From the NCBI GenBank assembly GCA_019671005.1, contig CM033721.1, positions 56,525,680-56,589,679 on the forward strand: a stretch of DNA of 64,000 nucleotides. Direction: 5' to 3'. Source of the stretch: Hibiscus mutabilis (Eukaryota; Streptophyta; Magnoliopsida; Malvales; Malvaceae). Shown one piece after another: positions 12,419-22,697 of the stretch. Under the pieces are notes generated by a model. That model was not told the DNA's origin and made no database searches. It saw only the letters and a program-made list of their open reading frames with translations. Every line of letters begins with the position of its first letter. Within the stretch, counting starts at the first letter, position 1. The translations under genes and the position numbers were made by a program.

Positions 12419-12680
12419 TGTCATGGTGACTACTTCAAAGATTGTCGAGGCGTGTGCGTTGAGAGTTGCTGAAGCGTCGAGGGTTGCCGAGGCATGCGCA
12501 TCCATGGTTGCCGAGGCGTCAGGGGTTGTCAAGGCGTGCGCATCCATGGTTGCCGAGGCGTGCGTATCAGTGGTTGCCGCGACGTGCACTTCGAGAGTTG
12601 TTGAAGCGTGCGCATCCATGGTTGCTGAAGTGTCAGGGGTTGCCGAGGTGTGCGCATCCATGGTTGCCGAGGCAACTAAC
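12419..12680 (-). repeat. In-frame minisatellite between RNase H and integrase
   Basis: It encodes about 80 residues built from variants of SATMDAHA (residues about 106-190 of the open segment). The DNA units are 30-60 bases with GTTGCCGAGG or GTTGCTGAAG at their junctions. Most elements have a short linker here. Similar Ala/Thr/Asp/His peptides recur at the gag-protease junction and in the third ORF. The plus-strand ORFs at 12423-12758 and 12466-12795 are shadows of this repeat. Confidence 0.85.
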
Positions 12681-12699
12681 AGTTGCTCATCCGGGAATG

Positions 12700-14253
12700 C
12701 ATCACATATCTCTAAATCTGCGCCCTCCTCCCTATTGCGTTCTAAGCGTGATAAGTGATCGGCCACTTGATTTTCTGTTCCTTTCTTGTCCTTAATTTCA
12801 ATGTCAAACTCTTGCAAAAGCAATATCCAACGAATCAAACGAGGTTTGGCATCCTTTTTAGAAAATAGATATTTAATTGTCGAATGTTCCGTATGAACAA
12901 TTACCTTTGTACCAATCAAATAGGATCGGAACTTGTCAAATACGAAAACTACGGCTAGTAACTCTTTCTCCGTTCTTGTGTAATTCACTTAAGCACTATT
13001 AAGAGTTTTACTAGCGTAGTATATCACATGAAAGGTCTTACCTGTGCGTTGGCCTAAGACTGCTCCTACCGCGAAATCACTTGCATCACACATGAGCTCA
13101 AAAGGTAGCGTCCAATCTGGTGGAACGACAATGGGTGCTGAGGCAAGCTTTTCCTTTAGGGTTTCGAATGCTTGGGTGCAAGAATCATCAAAATTGAAGA
13201 CTTTATCCTGTTCAAGCAAATTGCACAAGGGTTTAGTAATTTTAGAAAAATTATGAATGAACCTCCTGTAAAAACCTGCATGTCCAAAGAAGCTTCGGAT
13301 TCCTTTAACCGAACTTGGTGGGGGTAATCTCTCGATCACGTCCACCTTAGCTTTGTCTACTTCAATTCCCTTGGATGAAATCTTGTGGCCGAGCACTATT
13401 CCTTCATCTACCATAAAATGGCACTTCTCCCAATTAAAGACTAAATCAGTTTCTTCACATCTTTCCAACACCTTTTCTAAATTGCCGAGGCAATTGTCGA
13501 AGTCATTACCAAAAATGGAAAAATCATCCATGAAGATCTCAAGGAAGTCTTCGACCATGTCTGAAAAGAGTGCCATCATGCATCTTTGGAAGGTTGTCGG
13601 GGTGTTACACAATCCGAACGACATCCTTCGGAAAGAATAAGTATCGTATGGGCATGTGAAGGTTGTCTTTTCTTGATCTTCTGGTGCTATGGCAATTTGA
13701 TTGTAACCTAAATAACCATCAAGAAAACATTAAAAGGGTTTACCTGCTAGACGGCCAAGCATTTGATCAATAAAGGGTAATGGGAAGTGATTTTTCCTAG
13801 TGGCTTTGTTTAGCTTCCGATAATCCATACAAACCTTCCAACCGGTCACAGTCCTGGTTGGAATGAGTTCATTTTTTTCATTACTTGCCACCGTTATACC
13901 TCCCTTTTTCGGTACACATTGTACCAGACTTACCCGTGTACTATCAGAGATAGGGTATATAATGTCGGCTCAAGCCACTTGATGATTTCTTTCATTACAA
14001 CCCCTTTCATGGCATGATTCAGTCTCCTCTTGGCCTCAATCGAAGGTTTGTGATCATCTTCCAACAAAATCTTGTACATGCACACTACCGGGCTAATTCT
14101 CTTTAAGTCGGCAATTGTCCACCCTATTATATTCTTGTGTAGCATCAACATTTTGATCAGCTTCTTTTCCTGCTCAGGCTGTAACTTAGAGGAAATAATT
14201 ATAGGTAATGTTTTATCGGTTCCCAAGTAAGCATATTTTAGTTGCTCTGGCAA
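12700..14253 (-). pseudogene. Reverse transcriptase and RNase H of the Athila-like element
   Basis: The N-terminal RT part is open from 14253 to 13930 (KILLEDDHKPSIEAKRRLN). A frameshift near 13960 moves the frame, after which the plus-one reading continues through YRKLNKATRKNHFPLPFIDQ. A TAA follows near 13730, then an open stretch from 13624. The polymerase motif is FMDDFS at about residues 31-36 of that stretch. RNase H begins around CDASDFAVGAVLGQ, crosses a TAA at 12989-12991 and ends near ADHLSRLE. It copies element RNA into DNA and removes the RNA strand. With the frameshift and stops it cannot be made in full. Confidence 0.88.
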
Positions 14254-15261
14254 CTATTTCAACTCAAGAATCGGTGGTTGTTCAATGGAGGGCTTTTCGA
14301 TTTTACCTTCCTTACCTGAGTAATCTAGTGGTTCAAAGTATGTACCTGGTCGATTGACTAACCAATTTGCCTCTTCTTGTTGTTCCTCATCAATCGGTTC
14401 TTCATACTCCCCAGGTTTCTCTTGATCGGCAATGTAGTTGCCGAGGCAACTAAATTCCTCGTCGAAGTTAGACTCTGTTGTGGCATGAAGAAGTTGGCAT
14501 TTTTTTGGATCATCGGCATGCCTTAGTGTTTGGAACACATTTAGTTTAACTTGCTGGTCATTCACCCTCATTGTGAGTTCTCCCTTTTCAACATCGATCA
14601 AGGTTCTCCTTGTTGCTAGAAAGGGTCTCCCGAGAATGATAGGTGCATGTTCATCTGCTTCATAATCCAAAACAATAAAGTCAGTAGGAAAAATAAATTT
14701 ATCAACTTTTACCAGTATGTCTTCGATTTTTCCCTCTAGATGCACATAGGATATGTAGGCTAACTGTAGCATAACTGTTGTAGGCCTTGCCTTCCCGATT
14801 CCTAATTTCTGGAAAATCGATTTAGGCATCAAGTTTATACTTGCTCCAAGGTCGCATAATGCTTTCCTAACATAGTGGTTTCCAATAGAGCAGGGTATTC
14901 TGAAACTTCTGGGATCCTTCAGCTTGGGTGGCATGTGATTGTGCAACATGGCCATGCATCCCTCTGTTGCGGCAACTGTTTCAAACTCTCCTAGCCATGT
15001 TCTCTTGGACACAATGTCTTTAAGAAACTTGGCATAGTTCAGCATTTGTTCAATTGCCTCAACCAATGGCAAGTTGATGTGGACTTGCTTTAGGATATTA
15101 AGGAACTTCTTGAATTGATATTCTTGCTTTTGTCGCTTCAACCTTTGTGGGAATGGTGGTGGAAGTTGGATATCTTCGATCCTTTCATTGGTCTGGAATC
15201 TGATTGATGGCATTGTTGGGGCAACTGGAGTTGCCGAGGCATCATCAACTAGGGTTGCCAT
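14254..15261 (-). pseudogene. Aspartic protease region of the Athila-like element
   Basis: The 335-residue open stretch starts in the Ala/Thr-rich junction peptide. It contains the retropepsin active-site motif CDLGASINLMP with Asp at about residue 137, and HAPIILGRPFLAT about 75 residues later, both diagnostic of the family. It would cut the Gag-Pol polyprotein. It is in frame with gag upstream and with the start of RT downstream, so gag-pol was one frame. The stop at 14254-14256 is TAG where CAG fits the family. Confidence 0.87.
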
Positions 15262-16926
15262 GGCATGTCTATCGTTGGTTGTCGAGACATCCTTATCGCT
15301 GGTTACTGAGGCATGCTTATCGCTGGTTGCCGCGGTAATTCCTGGTTCAGCATCTGAGGCTTAGCCGCTGAGTTCGTCTTGATCTTTTTGTGGAGTTTTG
15401 TTTCATGAGCGAGCTTGAGCCTCTTTAAATTGTTGGCCACTTCTAGTGGTGATCGCCTTACATTGCTCATGGCCAATTCCTCTTGCGACTTCAGTATCGC
15501 TAGGTAAACCTCCTTGCTTTCTAGTATTCAGGTTTTGAGCAAATTGTCCGACTTGATTTTCCAATGATTTGATTGCCGCCTCTTGGTTTTGCAATCTCAT
15601 CTTAGTCCTGTTAATAAAAGCATCAGTTCTTTTTATGAAGTTACTATTCTCAGCCATAGAAGATTCAGCTTTCAACATAAAAGCATTGAGAGAATTTTCC
15701 AAAGAACTAGATGTTGTCGGTTGTTGCTGCGGCAACTGTTGCTGTGGCATATTCTGCTAGAATCCCGATGCTTGTGAATTCTGATTGTTCTGGTTTAGAG
15801 CATTGTTGGGATTACTCCATGAAAAATTTGGGAGCTTTCTCCAAGCTGGATTGTATGTGTTGGACATCATAGTGTTGTTCCGGTTGTAATTCCCCACATA
15901 AAAGCTGGATTCCGGATTCTGCATACATTCAGAAGAATCATGGTTACCACCACATAACTCACAAAAGGAATCCATTACCTTGACTTCCTGTGTGTTGTTT
16001 GGTTTCTGCATGTTCTGGACCATCTTGGTTAGAGTGGCCAATTGTGCCGAAATTGAATCTGATGATCCCAGTTCATGTATTGTGGCTTGCCATCTAACTC
16101 CTCCTCTTCTAGAAGATGGGAATTGATAATCATTCTTGGCAAGCCTGTTTAGAATTTGCATTGCTTCCTCCGGTGACTTATCTAGGAGTATGTCATTTTC
16201 TGAGGCATCTAGCATCATCCTTGTTGGTGTATTCACAGCATTGTAAAACATTGTTACTTGTGTCCACACTGGGAATCCGTGTAGGGGGCATTTGTGTAGA
16301 AGTTCTCTATATCGCTCCCAAGCCTCGTACATGGATTCATCATCTGTCTGCCGAAAAGAAGTAATTTCGTTATGAAGCCTATTAGTCAAATTTGTAGGAT
16401 TAAATCGAGCAAGGAAATCACGACAAAGATCGGTCCAAGATCTTATTGATCCGGCAGGAATACTATTCAACCATGCTTTCGCCCTATCCCTCAGTGAAAA
16501 GGGGAATAATCTTAGTCATAAAACATCGGGGGTGACTCCTTATATTTTGAATGAATTGCAAATCTCGAGGAAAGATTTAAGATGTTGTCATGCATCTTCA
16601 GTTGCTGAGCCGCCAAATTGACCAATTATGTTGATCATATTAAACATCACCGGTTTCAACTCAAAGTGGTCGGCTTCAATTTCAGGTATGACAACTCCTG
16701 GATTAAGTCCTTCAAGATCTTCTTCAAGATAGTCTCGAATAGTTCTGTTTCGTGCAAGAATCACTCCTCCTCCTGCTGGAACATCTTGATTCATATTGCC
16801 GTCTTGATTAGCCATTGCTACTCTTAACCTTTGTCTGAGTCTTTGCAAGGTTCGTTCGATTTCTGGATCAAAGGGATATTCTGGTGTAATCGGTCTCGCC
16901 CTGGTCATATACCAATGCAAAACCAA
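15262..16926 (-). pseudogene. Gag of the Athila-like element
   Basis: One frame from the ATG at 16926 runs through gag, with stops at 16588 (TGA), two between 16471 and 16587 (TAA, TGA), 15757 (TAG), 15403 (TGA) and near 15360 (TAA). The capsid-type region reads AWLNSIPAGSIRSWTDLCRDF and so on. The nucleocapsid knuckle CELCGGNHDSSEC is CX2CX3HX4C. An Asn/Gln-rich stretch follows. Gag packages element RNA in virus-like particles. The last 140 bases encode an Ala/Thr/Asp/His peptide like the repeats in the pol linker. Confidence 0.87.
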
Positions 16927-17002
16927 AGTTTGTTAACCCTTTGAATCTTAAGCAAGAAAAATAAAAAAGTGCAAGAAAATAAAAACAAAGTTTCTATTGC
17001 CA

Positions 17003-17021
17003 ATCCCCGGCAACAGCGCCA
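17003..17021 (-). other. Primer-binding site matching tRNA-Asp
   Basis: On the minus strand TGGCGCTGTTGCCGGGGAT lies six bases after the 5' LTR. It matches the complement of the plant tRNA-Asp(GUC) 3' end, as I recall it, with one mismatch. tRNA-Asp priming fits Athila-type elements. Confidence 0.85.
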
Positions 17022-17027
17022 AAAACT

Positions 17028-18536
17028 TGTTGCGCGTAATAAGTGCTCCGCAATTGTGCAAGTGTACACGTCGCAAGTTATAGTAAAAAAGATATCGTCT
17101 CCACAGGGATTGGTGCCACTTCAAGAATCTAATCTCTTGCACTGTAAAAAGTAAAAGAAACACAAGTAGAAGATTGTACGAATTTAACTAACAACTAAAC
17201 TAGAAAGCAATAAAGTAAAAGAAGATGTAATTGAATGAGAGAGAATAGGCCAGGTTATCCTGAGTTGAGGTGTGATAGCCGTTTGGATCATCTTGGTAAA
17301 AGAGTGCAAGGGCAACTCAGTTGCGGTGGCAACTTGCACAGCGAGGTTGCCTTGGCAACTAATCGATGGTTGCCTGGGCGACTAGCTGGGCAACTACTTG
17401 GGCGGCTGGGCAGCAACTTCAAGGTTTGGCAGAGCGTTCTTCAATGGTTTCTTTTTATCCCTAAGTTGAAACTCTAGCTATTGTGCATGCCTTGATAATA
17501 CATCCATGCGTGAATCAAGGGTGAACAACAACCAATCTTGCGCTCTTCTTAGCCATTGAAATCCTTAACTTATTCCTAAGCCGGATTAATCTTCACCATC
17601 AATAGATTGAATAAAGATCATACTCATTCGTTTCTTGAATCTAACTCTCCCGATATTAGATAAATAGATGAAGTTACGAGATCCTCTCCCAATTCACTCG
17701 CAAACAAGAATAAGAACCAAGAATGAATAAACCTTGAATAGAAAGTGCAAACTCTTATTACCTAAACAAAATCCAATTGTTTCTCACAACCACAAAACAC
17801 AATAACCATAGCCAAATAGATTTAGTTCATGGCTAGGTTCCAAAGAAACACAAGATAAAGAATTCCTAGCATAAACCTAATTGAACAATAAAGAAAAAGA
17901 TGAAGAATGGATTGATGGAACTTTGTCGAAATCTCCCTTGCCCTTGACCTTGTCAAAAATTCTCTCATCTCTCCCCCTTTGGAGTTGACGGCATGGCCTT
18001 CAATTTATAGGGCTAGGTCAAAGTCTTTTTTGAGGAGGAAGTTAAGTTGGAATTAAATTATCTTTAAAGAATATAATTCTTTATTATATTTAAATTCCTT
18101 CTAGAACTTCTCCTATCTTCTTAGGATTTAATTTCTCTTTGACCTCTTCATGGAAATCAAACTTCTTTGGGATTTAGCTTTGCTCCATGTCATCTTAGGC
18201 TTATATAGTCATCAATTTTAGCTACCATATCATCCTATTCCTTGTCAACTAGCTCCTTCATGCATTGCCCTGGCAACTAGCTCAGCATCTCCTTCATGCA
18301 TTGCCCTGGCAACTGGTTCTAGCCTTGCTTTGGCAAGTGATTCTGCACATACACACAAAACACACCAAAGCAGCATCTTTTCCCACAAAAGTCACCAAGT
18401 TATGTAATCAAGCTCAACGATGGAAAGAAACATGAATTAATGCATGAATGGCTAATTATGCAACTAATATGAGCCTAAGTCTAACAATAATATGAGTAAA
18501 AAGGGTAATAGAAATAGTACTTTTGAACACTTATCA
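17028..18536 (-). repeat. 5' LTR of the Athila-like element
   Basis: Plus-strand termini are TGTTGCGCGTAATAAG and CACTTATCA, followed by CCAAT (18537-18541). It is slightly longer than the partner LTR at 6660-8148, mainly because of a small extra segment near 18240-18290 where a phrase containing tgccctggcaact is repeated. The ORF at 17235-17477 is the LTR-borne twin of 6867-7109. Confidence 0.93.
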
Positions 18537-19094
18537 CCAATTAAGAATGTTGTGAAGCTTGCTAGCTAAAATAGAATGATTAAACCGAAAATCTTGATTA
18601 AAAGGGAGCTTGCATGTAAACTAGGAAGAATGTGAGGTCATGTACACATTTTCAACTTTGAGGAAAACATGTGTTTAGGGGAGGGAAAGTTTCGGCCACC
18701 TTAAAGGATGATCACAACATCATCTTCTTCCTTCCAAAACAAATGACCGAACCTAAAAAGAGAGAGAAAACTTGAATGTTGCTCATGGAAATGGAGAATT
18801 AAGCCTAGATAATTCATGTCCTTAATCCTTGTTCGAATAAGCTCAAGAAGGAAGTAAGTAATCTTGCCACTTCCTTGATTTAAGATTTTAAAAGTGTAGA
18901 TTTGGTTGGTAAATCATTAAGTTGATTCATATTATAAATTACTCTATGCTTGTAGTTACATGATTTGAAACACCATTTCTTGTGAAATTGGAATGTTTTT
19001 ATGATCCTAGTAAGTTGATTGAACTGTTCGAATGACTATAGTTTGTAGTAGTACTTGCTTGGTATGAATAGATAAATTAATGCTTAATGGTTTT

Positions 19095-19436
19095 TGTTAG
19101 ATTATCCGATAGAGTTAGAGTCCTTATGTAAATAGTAGTTTAAATTAAAGTTTAAAGATTTAAAGATAGAGTTAGAGTCCTCATGTAACTAGTAGTTTAA
19201 ATTAAAGTTTACTTCCTAAAAGATAGAGTTAGATGTCTTGTGTACTTAGGACTCCTAATTGTAACTGAAGTCCAATACTTGAGTCTATAAATTCACTGTA
19301 AAGGGATATAATTTTTTGAAAATATTCAATAACAGAAAATCAATTACATTTTCTTCTTCTTTTCTCTGAAACTTAAATTCCTTTATTTTTATGCGTTAAT
19401 TAGTTTTTCCTAAAGCTAGAAAATTGCTTTTCTACA
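19095..19436 (+). repeat. 5' LTR of the gag-less Copia element
   Basis: 342 bases from TGTTAGATTATCC to TTTTCTACA, immediately followed by the primer site. A phrase with gatagagttagagtcc is repeated in tandem near its start. It is nearly identical to 22361-22697; visible differences include a small indel near 19152-19164. Confidence 0.92.
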
Positions 19437-19639
19437 TGGTATCAGTCTAACATCGATCCTAGTTAGAATTCTTAATGGGATCCCCTTCGACAACCTTTGA
19501 GATGCTATCCATAGCAGAGCAGGCTCTTTGGATTGGAGTTTTTTTCCAAAAATTTCAGGTTTCGACAAGAACCTCTCAAGCGCGATTTAGCCCTCGTGGA
19601 GGATACAAGCATACAAAATACGTGTTCTCCTACTGCACT

Positions 19640-22290
19640 TTTTCTTCCAAAGGTGCATCAGCATGGATCATCGACTGAGCATCCATCACATGACTGTAAC
19701 AGGAATTATTCCTTAGTTTTTCAGATTCATCTTCTACAAGTTCTATTAAAACAGCCGATGGCTCTTTCTCTCCTATCAAAGGAAGTGGCTCAGTCCTCAT
19801 TAACGATAATTTGTTGCTTGAAGATGTTTTGTTTGTGCCTAATCTCGCCTGCAATCTCATCTCTGTTAGTAAACTCTCCAAGAATTTGAAGTGTTCATTA
19901 CAGATTTCTTCAATCTGGTTGTTTTTTGCGGCAATGAATTCGAGGAAGATGCTTGGCACTCGCTAGCTTGCAAAATGGTCTTTATGTCCTCGGAAATCAA
20001 CCATCTACCCTACCAAATACTTCTTGCTCTTTGACTTCTTTAGGGCAAATTGATAATATAATGTTATGGCATTTTAGGTTAGGGCATCCTAATTTTCATT
20101 ATCTTGCTAAAGTATTCCCTGAATTATTTGTTAATAGAAAACCAAGTTCTTTTAAATGCCATATATGTCCTCTCGCTAAATGTACAAAAGCATCCTATTT
20201 ACCATCTTCCTACAAACCTTCCCAACCTTTTTCATTAATTCATAGTGATGTTTGGGGTCCTTCTCGAGTGAAGAATATAACTGGTAGTAGGTGGTTTGTC
20301 ACTTTTATTGATGATCATAGTAGAACAACTTGGGCATATTTGTTAAGGAATAAATCTGAAGTAGCCTCTGTTTTTGAGAAATTTTACAATATGGTTGAAA
20401 CCCAATTTGGAAGTAAAATTCAGATCTTCAAATCTGATAATAGGAGTGAATATTTTACCAAGTCCTTGGGGGAATTTTTTAACAAAAAAGGGATTGTTCA
20501 ACTTAGCACTTGTGTGGATACACCGCAACAAAATGGGGTTGCAGAAAGGAAAAATAGGCATTTGTTGGAGGTAACTAGGTCTTTGATGTTCACTAGTAAT
20601 ATTCCTAAGTATTTGTGGGGTGAGGCTTTGTTAACTGCAACCTATCTCATTAATCGAATGCCCAGTAAGGTTTTGCAATACAGAACACCTAGAGCTGTTT
20701 TTTTGGAGAGTTACCCTAATTTTAAACCTTTGTCCTCTATTCTCCCTTTCACACCCCATTCAGAGGTATGTTGCTTATGGTAATCTAATGCCATCATTTA
20801 AGGCTTTTACAGCTTGCTTAGATAAAGAACAGATACCTAACACTATTGAGGAGGCTCTAAAAGATTCTAAGTAGAGAAGGGCTGTTAAAGAGGAGATTGA
20901 AGCACTTGAAAAGAATGATACTTGGACCATTACAGATCTTCCACAAGGCAAGAAACCAATGGATGCAAATGGGTGTTCGCCATAAAATACAACTCGATGG
21001 CGGTATACGTATATAAAGCAAGGTTGGTGGCCAAGGGTTTTACTCAAACCTTGATTATTATAATGAGACCTTTGCTCATGTAGCTAAACTAAATACAGAT
21101 TAGAGTTCTCTTAAGCTTGGCTGTAAACAAGGACTGAAGCTTCATCAACTTGACATTAAGAATGCCTTTCTTAATGGAAAATTGGAAGAGAAGTGTACAT
21201 GAGAGTGCCTTCGGGCTTGAAGTCATAAAGGAGATCGAGAAAGTTTGCAGACTTAATAAATCCATCTATGGTTTGAAGCAGTCACCTAGAGCCTGTTTTG
21301 ACAGATTCACCAAGGTGATTTTAGAAAATGGATACAAACAATCCTTGGCAGATCACACTCTCTTCATTAAGGTAACCTCTAGCAATAAAAGGGCTATTTT
21401 AATAGTATATGTGGATGACATTATTCGACAGGTGATGATGATGAAGAGATAAGTCACTTGAAAGGGTTGTTAAATACACATTTGAAACAAAAGACCTAGG
21501 AAAGCTCGGATACTTTCTAGGCATGGAGGTTGCTAGGTCGAGCAAAGGTCTAGTGATAAACCAGAGAAAATATGTTCTTGATCTACTTAATGAAGCGGGA
21601 ATGTTGGGATGCAAACCAGTTGATACTCCCATGGAAGCAGCTTAAAATTCAATAGAGAGACACAAGCCCTAAAGGCGATAAGGGTAAATTTCAGAGGTTA
21701 GTGGGAAAATTGATTTATTTGTCATTAACTGGACCAAACATTGCTTTTCCATTAATATTATCAGTCAACACATGACTGATCCAAGGAAGATCACATGGAA
21801 GCTGCAATTAGAATTTTGAGATACTTGAAAGGGACACCAGGCATGGATTGCTATTTAAAAAGACTCAAGAAAGGATTGTTCAGATTTATTGATTCAAGTT
21901 GGGCAAACGAACCGACGAAAAGGAGATCAACTAGTGGTTACTTGCTCCTTTGTTTGGGGAAATCTAGTGACTGGAGGAGTAAGAAACAAACAATTGTATC
22001 TAGAAGCGATCTTGAAGCGAGAATATAGGGCTTTAGCATTGGGAATGTGTGAAGGAATTTGGTTGTTAAAGCTATTGAAGGAGCTAAATGTGAACCAAGA
22101 TGAGAAGTTTGAGATTTTTGTGATAATCAGTCCACCATACAAATTGCTCAAATCCAGTCCACCATGATAGGACTAAACATGTGGAGATTGACAGCATTTT
22201 ATCTCGAAAAAGATTACTAGTGGGACAGCTTCTTTATCTTATGTTCCTCTGACAGAACAAGTGGCGGATGTACTTACAAAAGCACTACCA
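19640..22290 (+). pseudogene. Broken Copia pol: protease remnant, integrase, RT, RNase H
   Basis: A protease relic (WIID followed by a disrupted DSGAS-type motif) lies near 19665. Integrase is the best preserved part (19953-20783): the GAG-pre-integrase LWHFRLGHPN, a zinc motif CHICPLAKC, and the catalytic triad in HSDVWGP, KSDNRSEY and NGVAERKN are all intact. RT follows in shifted frames with GLKQSPRACF and YVDDI near 21405. RNase H is marked by KSSDWRSKKQTIVSRS near 21970. The order PR-IN-RT-RH is the Copia order. Frameshifts near 20780 and several stops make it non-coding today. Confidence 0.9.
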
Positions 22291-22360
22291 AAAGCTTCTT
22301 TCGACAAGTTTCTATTCAAGTTGGGATTATACAATGTATATTCTCCAACTTGAGGGGGAG

Positions 22361-22697
22361 TGTTAGATTATCCGATAGAGTTAGAGTCCTTATGTAAATA
22401 GTAGTTTAAATTAAAGTTTAAAGATAGAGTTAGAGTCCTCATGTAATTAGTAGTTTAAATTAAAGTTTACTTCCTAAAAGATAGAGTTAGATGTCTTGTG
22501 TACTTAGGACTCCTAATTGTAACTGAAGTCCAATACTTGAGTCTATAAATTCACTGTAAAGGGATATAATTTTTTGAAAATATTCAATAACAGAAAATCA
22601 ATTCTGTTTTCTTCTTCTTTTCTACAGAAACTTAAATTCTGCTTTATTTTTATGCGTTAATTAGTTTTTCCTAAAGCTAGAAAATTGCTTTTCTACA
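22361..22697 (+). repeat. 3' LTR of the gag-less Copia element
   Basis: 337 bases, preceded by the polypurine tract and followed by the GTTTT target duplication. Confidence 0.92.

Larger units (their letters stand above)
6660..18536 (-). mobile_element. Athila-like Ty3/Gypsy retrotransposon, structurally complete but inactive
   Basis: An 11.9 kb element on the minus strand with two similar LTRs of about 1.5 kb, a primer-binding site, gag, protease, reverse transcriptase, RNase H, integrase, a third downstream ORF and a polypurine tract. CCAAT at 6655-6659 and 18537-18541 is the target-site duplication. Gag with a CX2CX3HX4C knuckle, the DLGAS protease, the PBS resembling tRNA-Asp and an extra ORF after pol all fit the Athila lineage. 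About ten in-frame stops and at least one frameshift break gag-pol. The LTRs differ at only a few positions where I compared them by eye (3 in the first 70 bases), so the insertion is not ancient. It sits inside the minus-oriented LTR that ends at 27460. Confidence 0.92.
19095..22697 (+). mobile_element. Short Ty1/Copia retrotransposon lacking gag
   Basis: The two LTRs are 19095-19436 and 22361-22697, beginning TGTTAGATTATCC and ending TTTTCTACA. GTTTT flanks both sides (19090-19094 and 22698-22702). A tRNA-Met type primer site TGGTATCAG starts at 19437 and the polypurine tract TTGAGGGGGAG ends at 22360. At 3.6 kb it is shorter than the usual 5 kb: the gag region is missing and only about 200 bases separate the primer site from the protease remnant. 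Many stops and shifts break pol. Short LTRs might suggest the Ale lineage, but I cannot settle that. Confidence 0.92.

Noticed and set aside
12423..12795. Plus-strand repetitive ORFs with VAEASG and HPWLPRR repeats
   Set aside because: They are the antisense and shifted readings of the minisatellite in the pol linker, which reads in frame with RNase H and integrase on the other strand.
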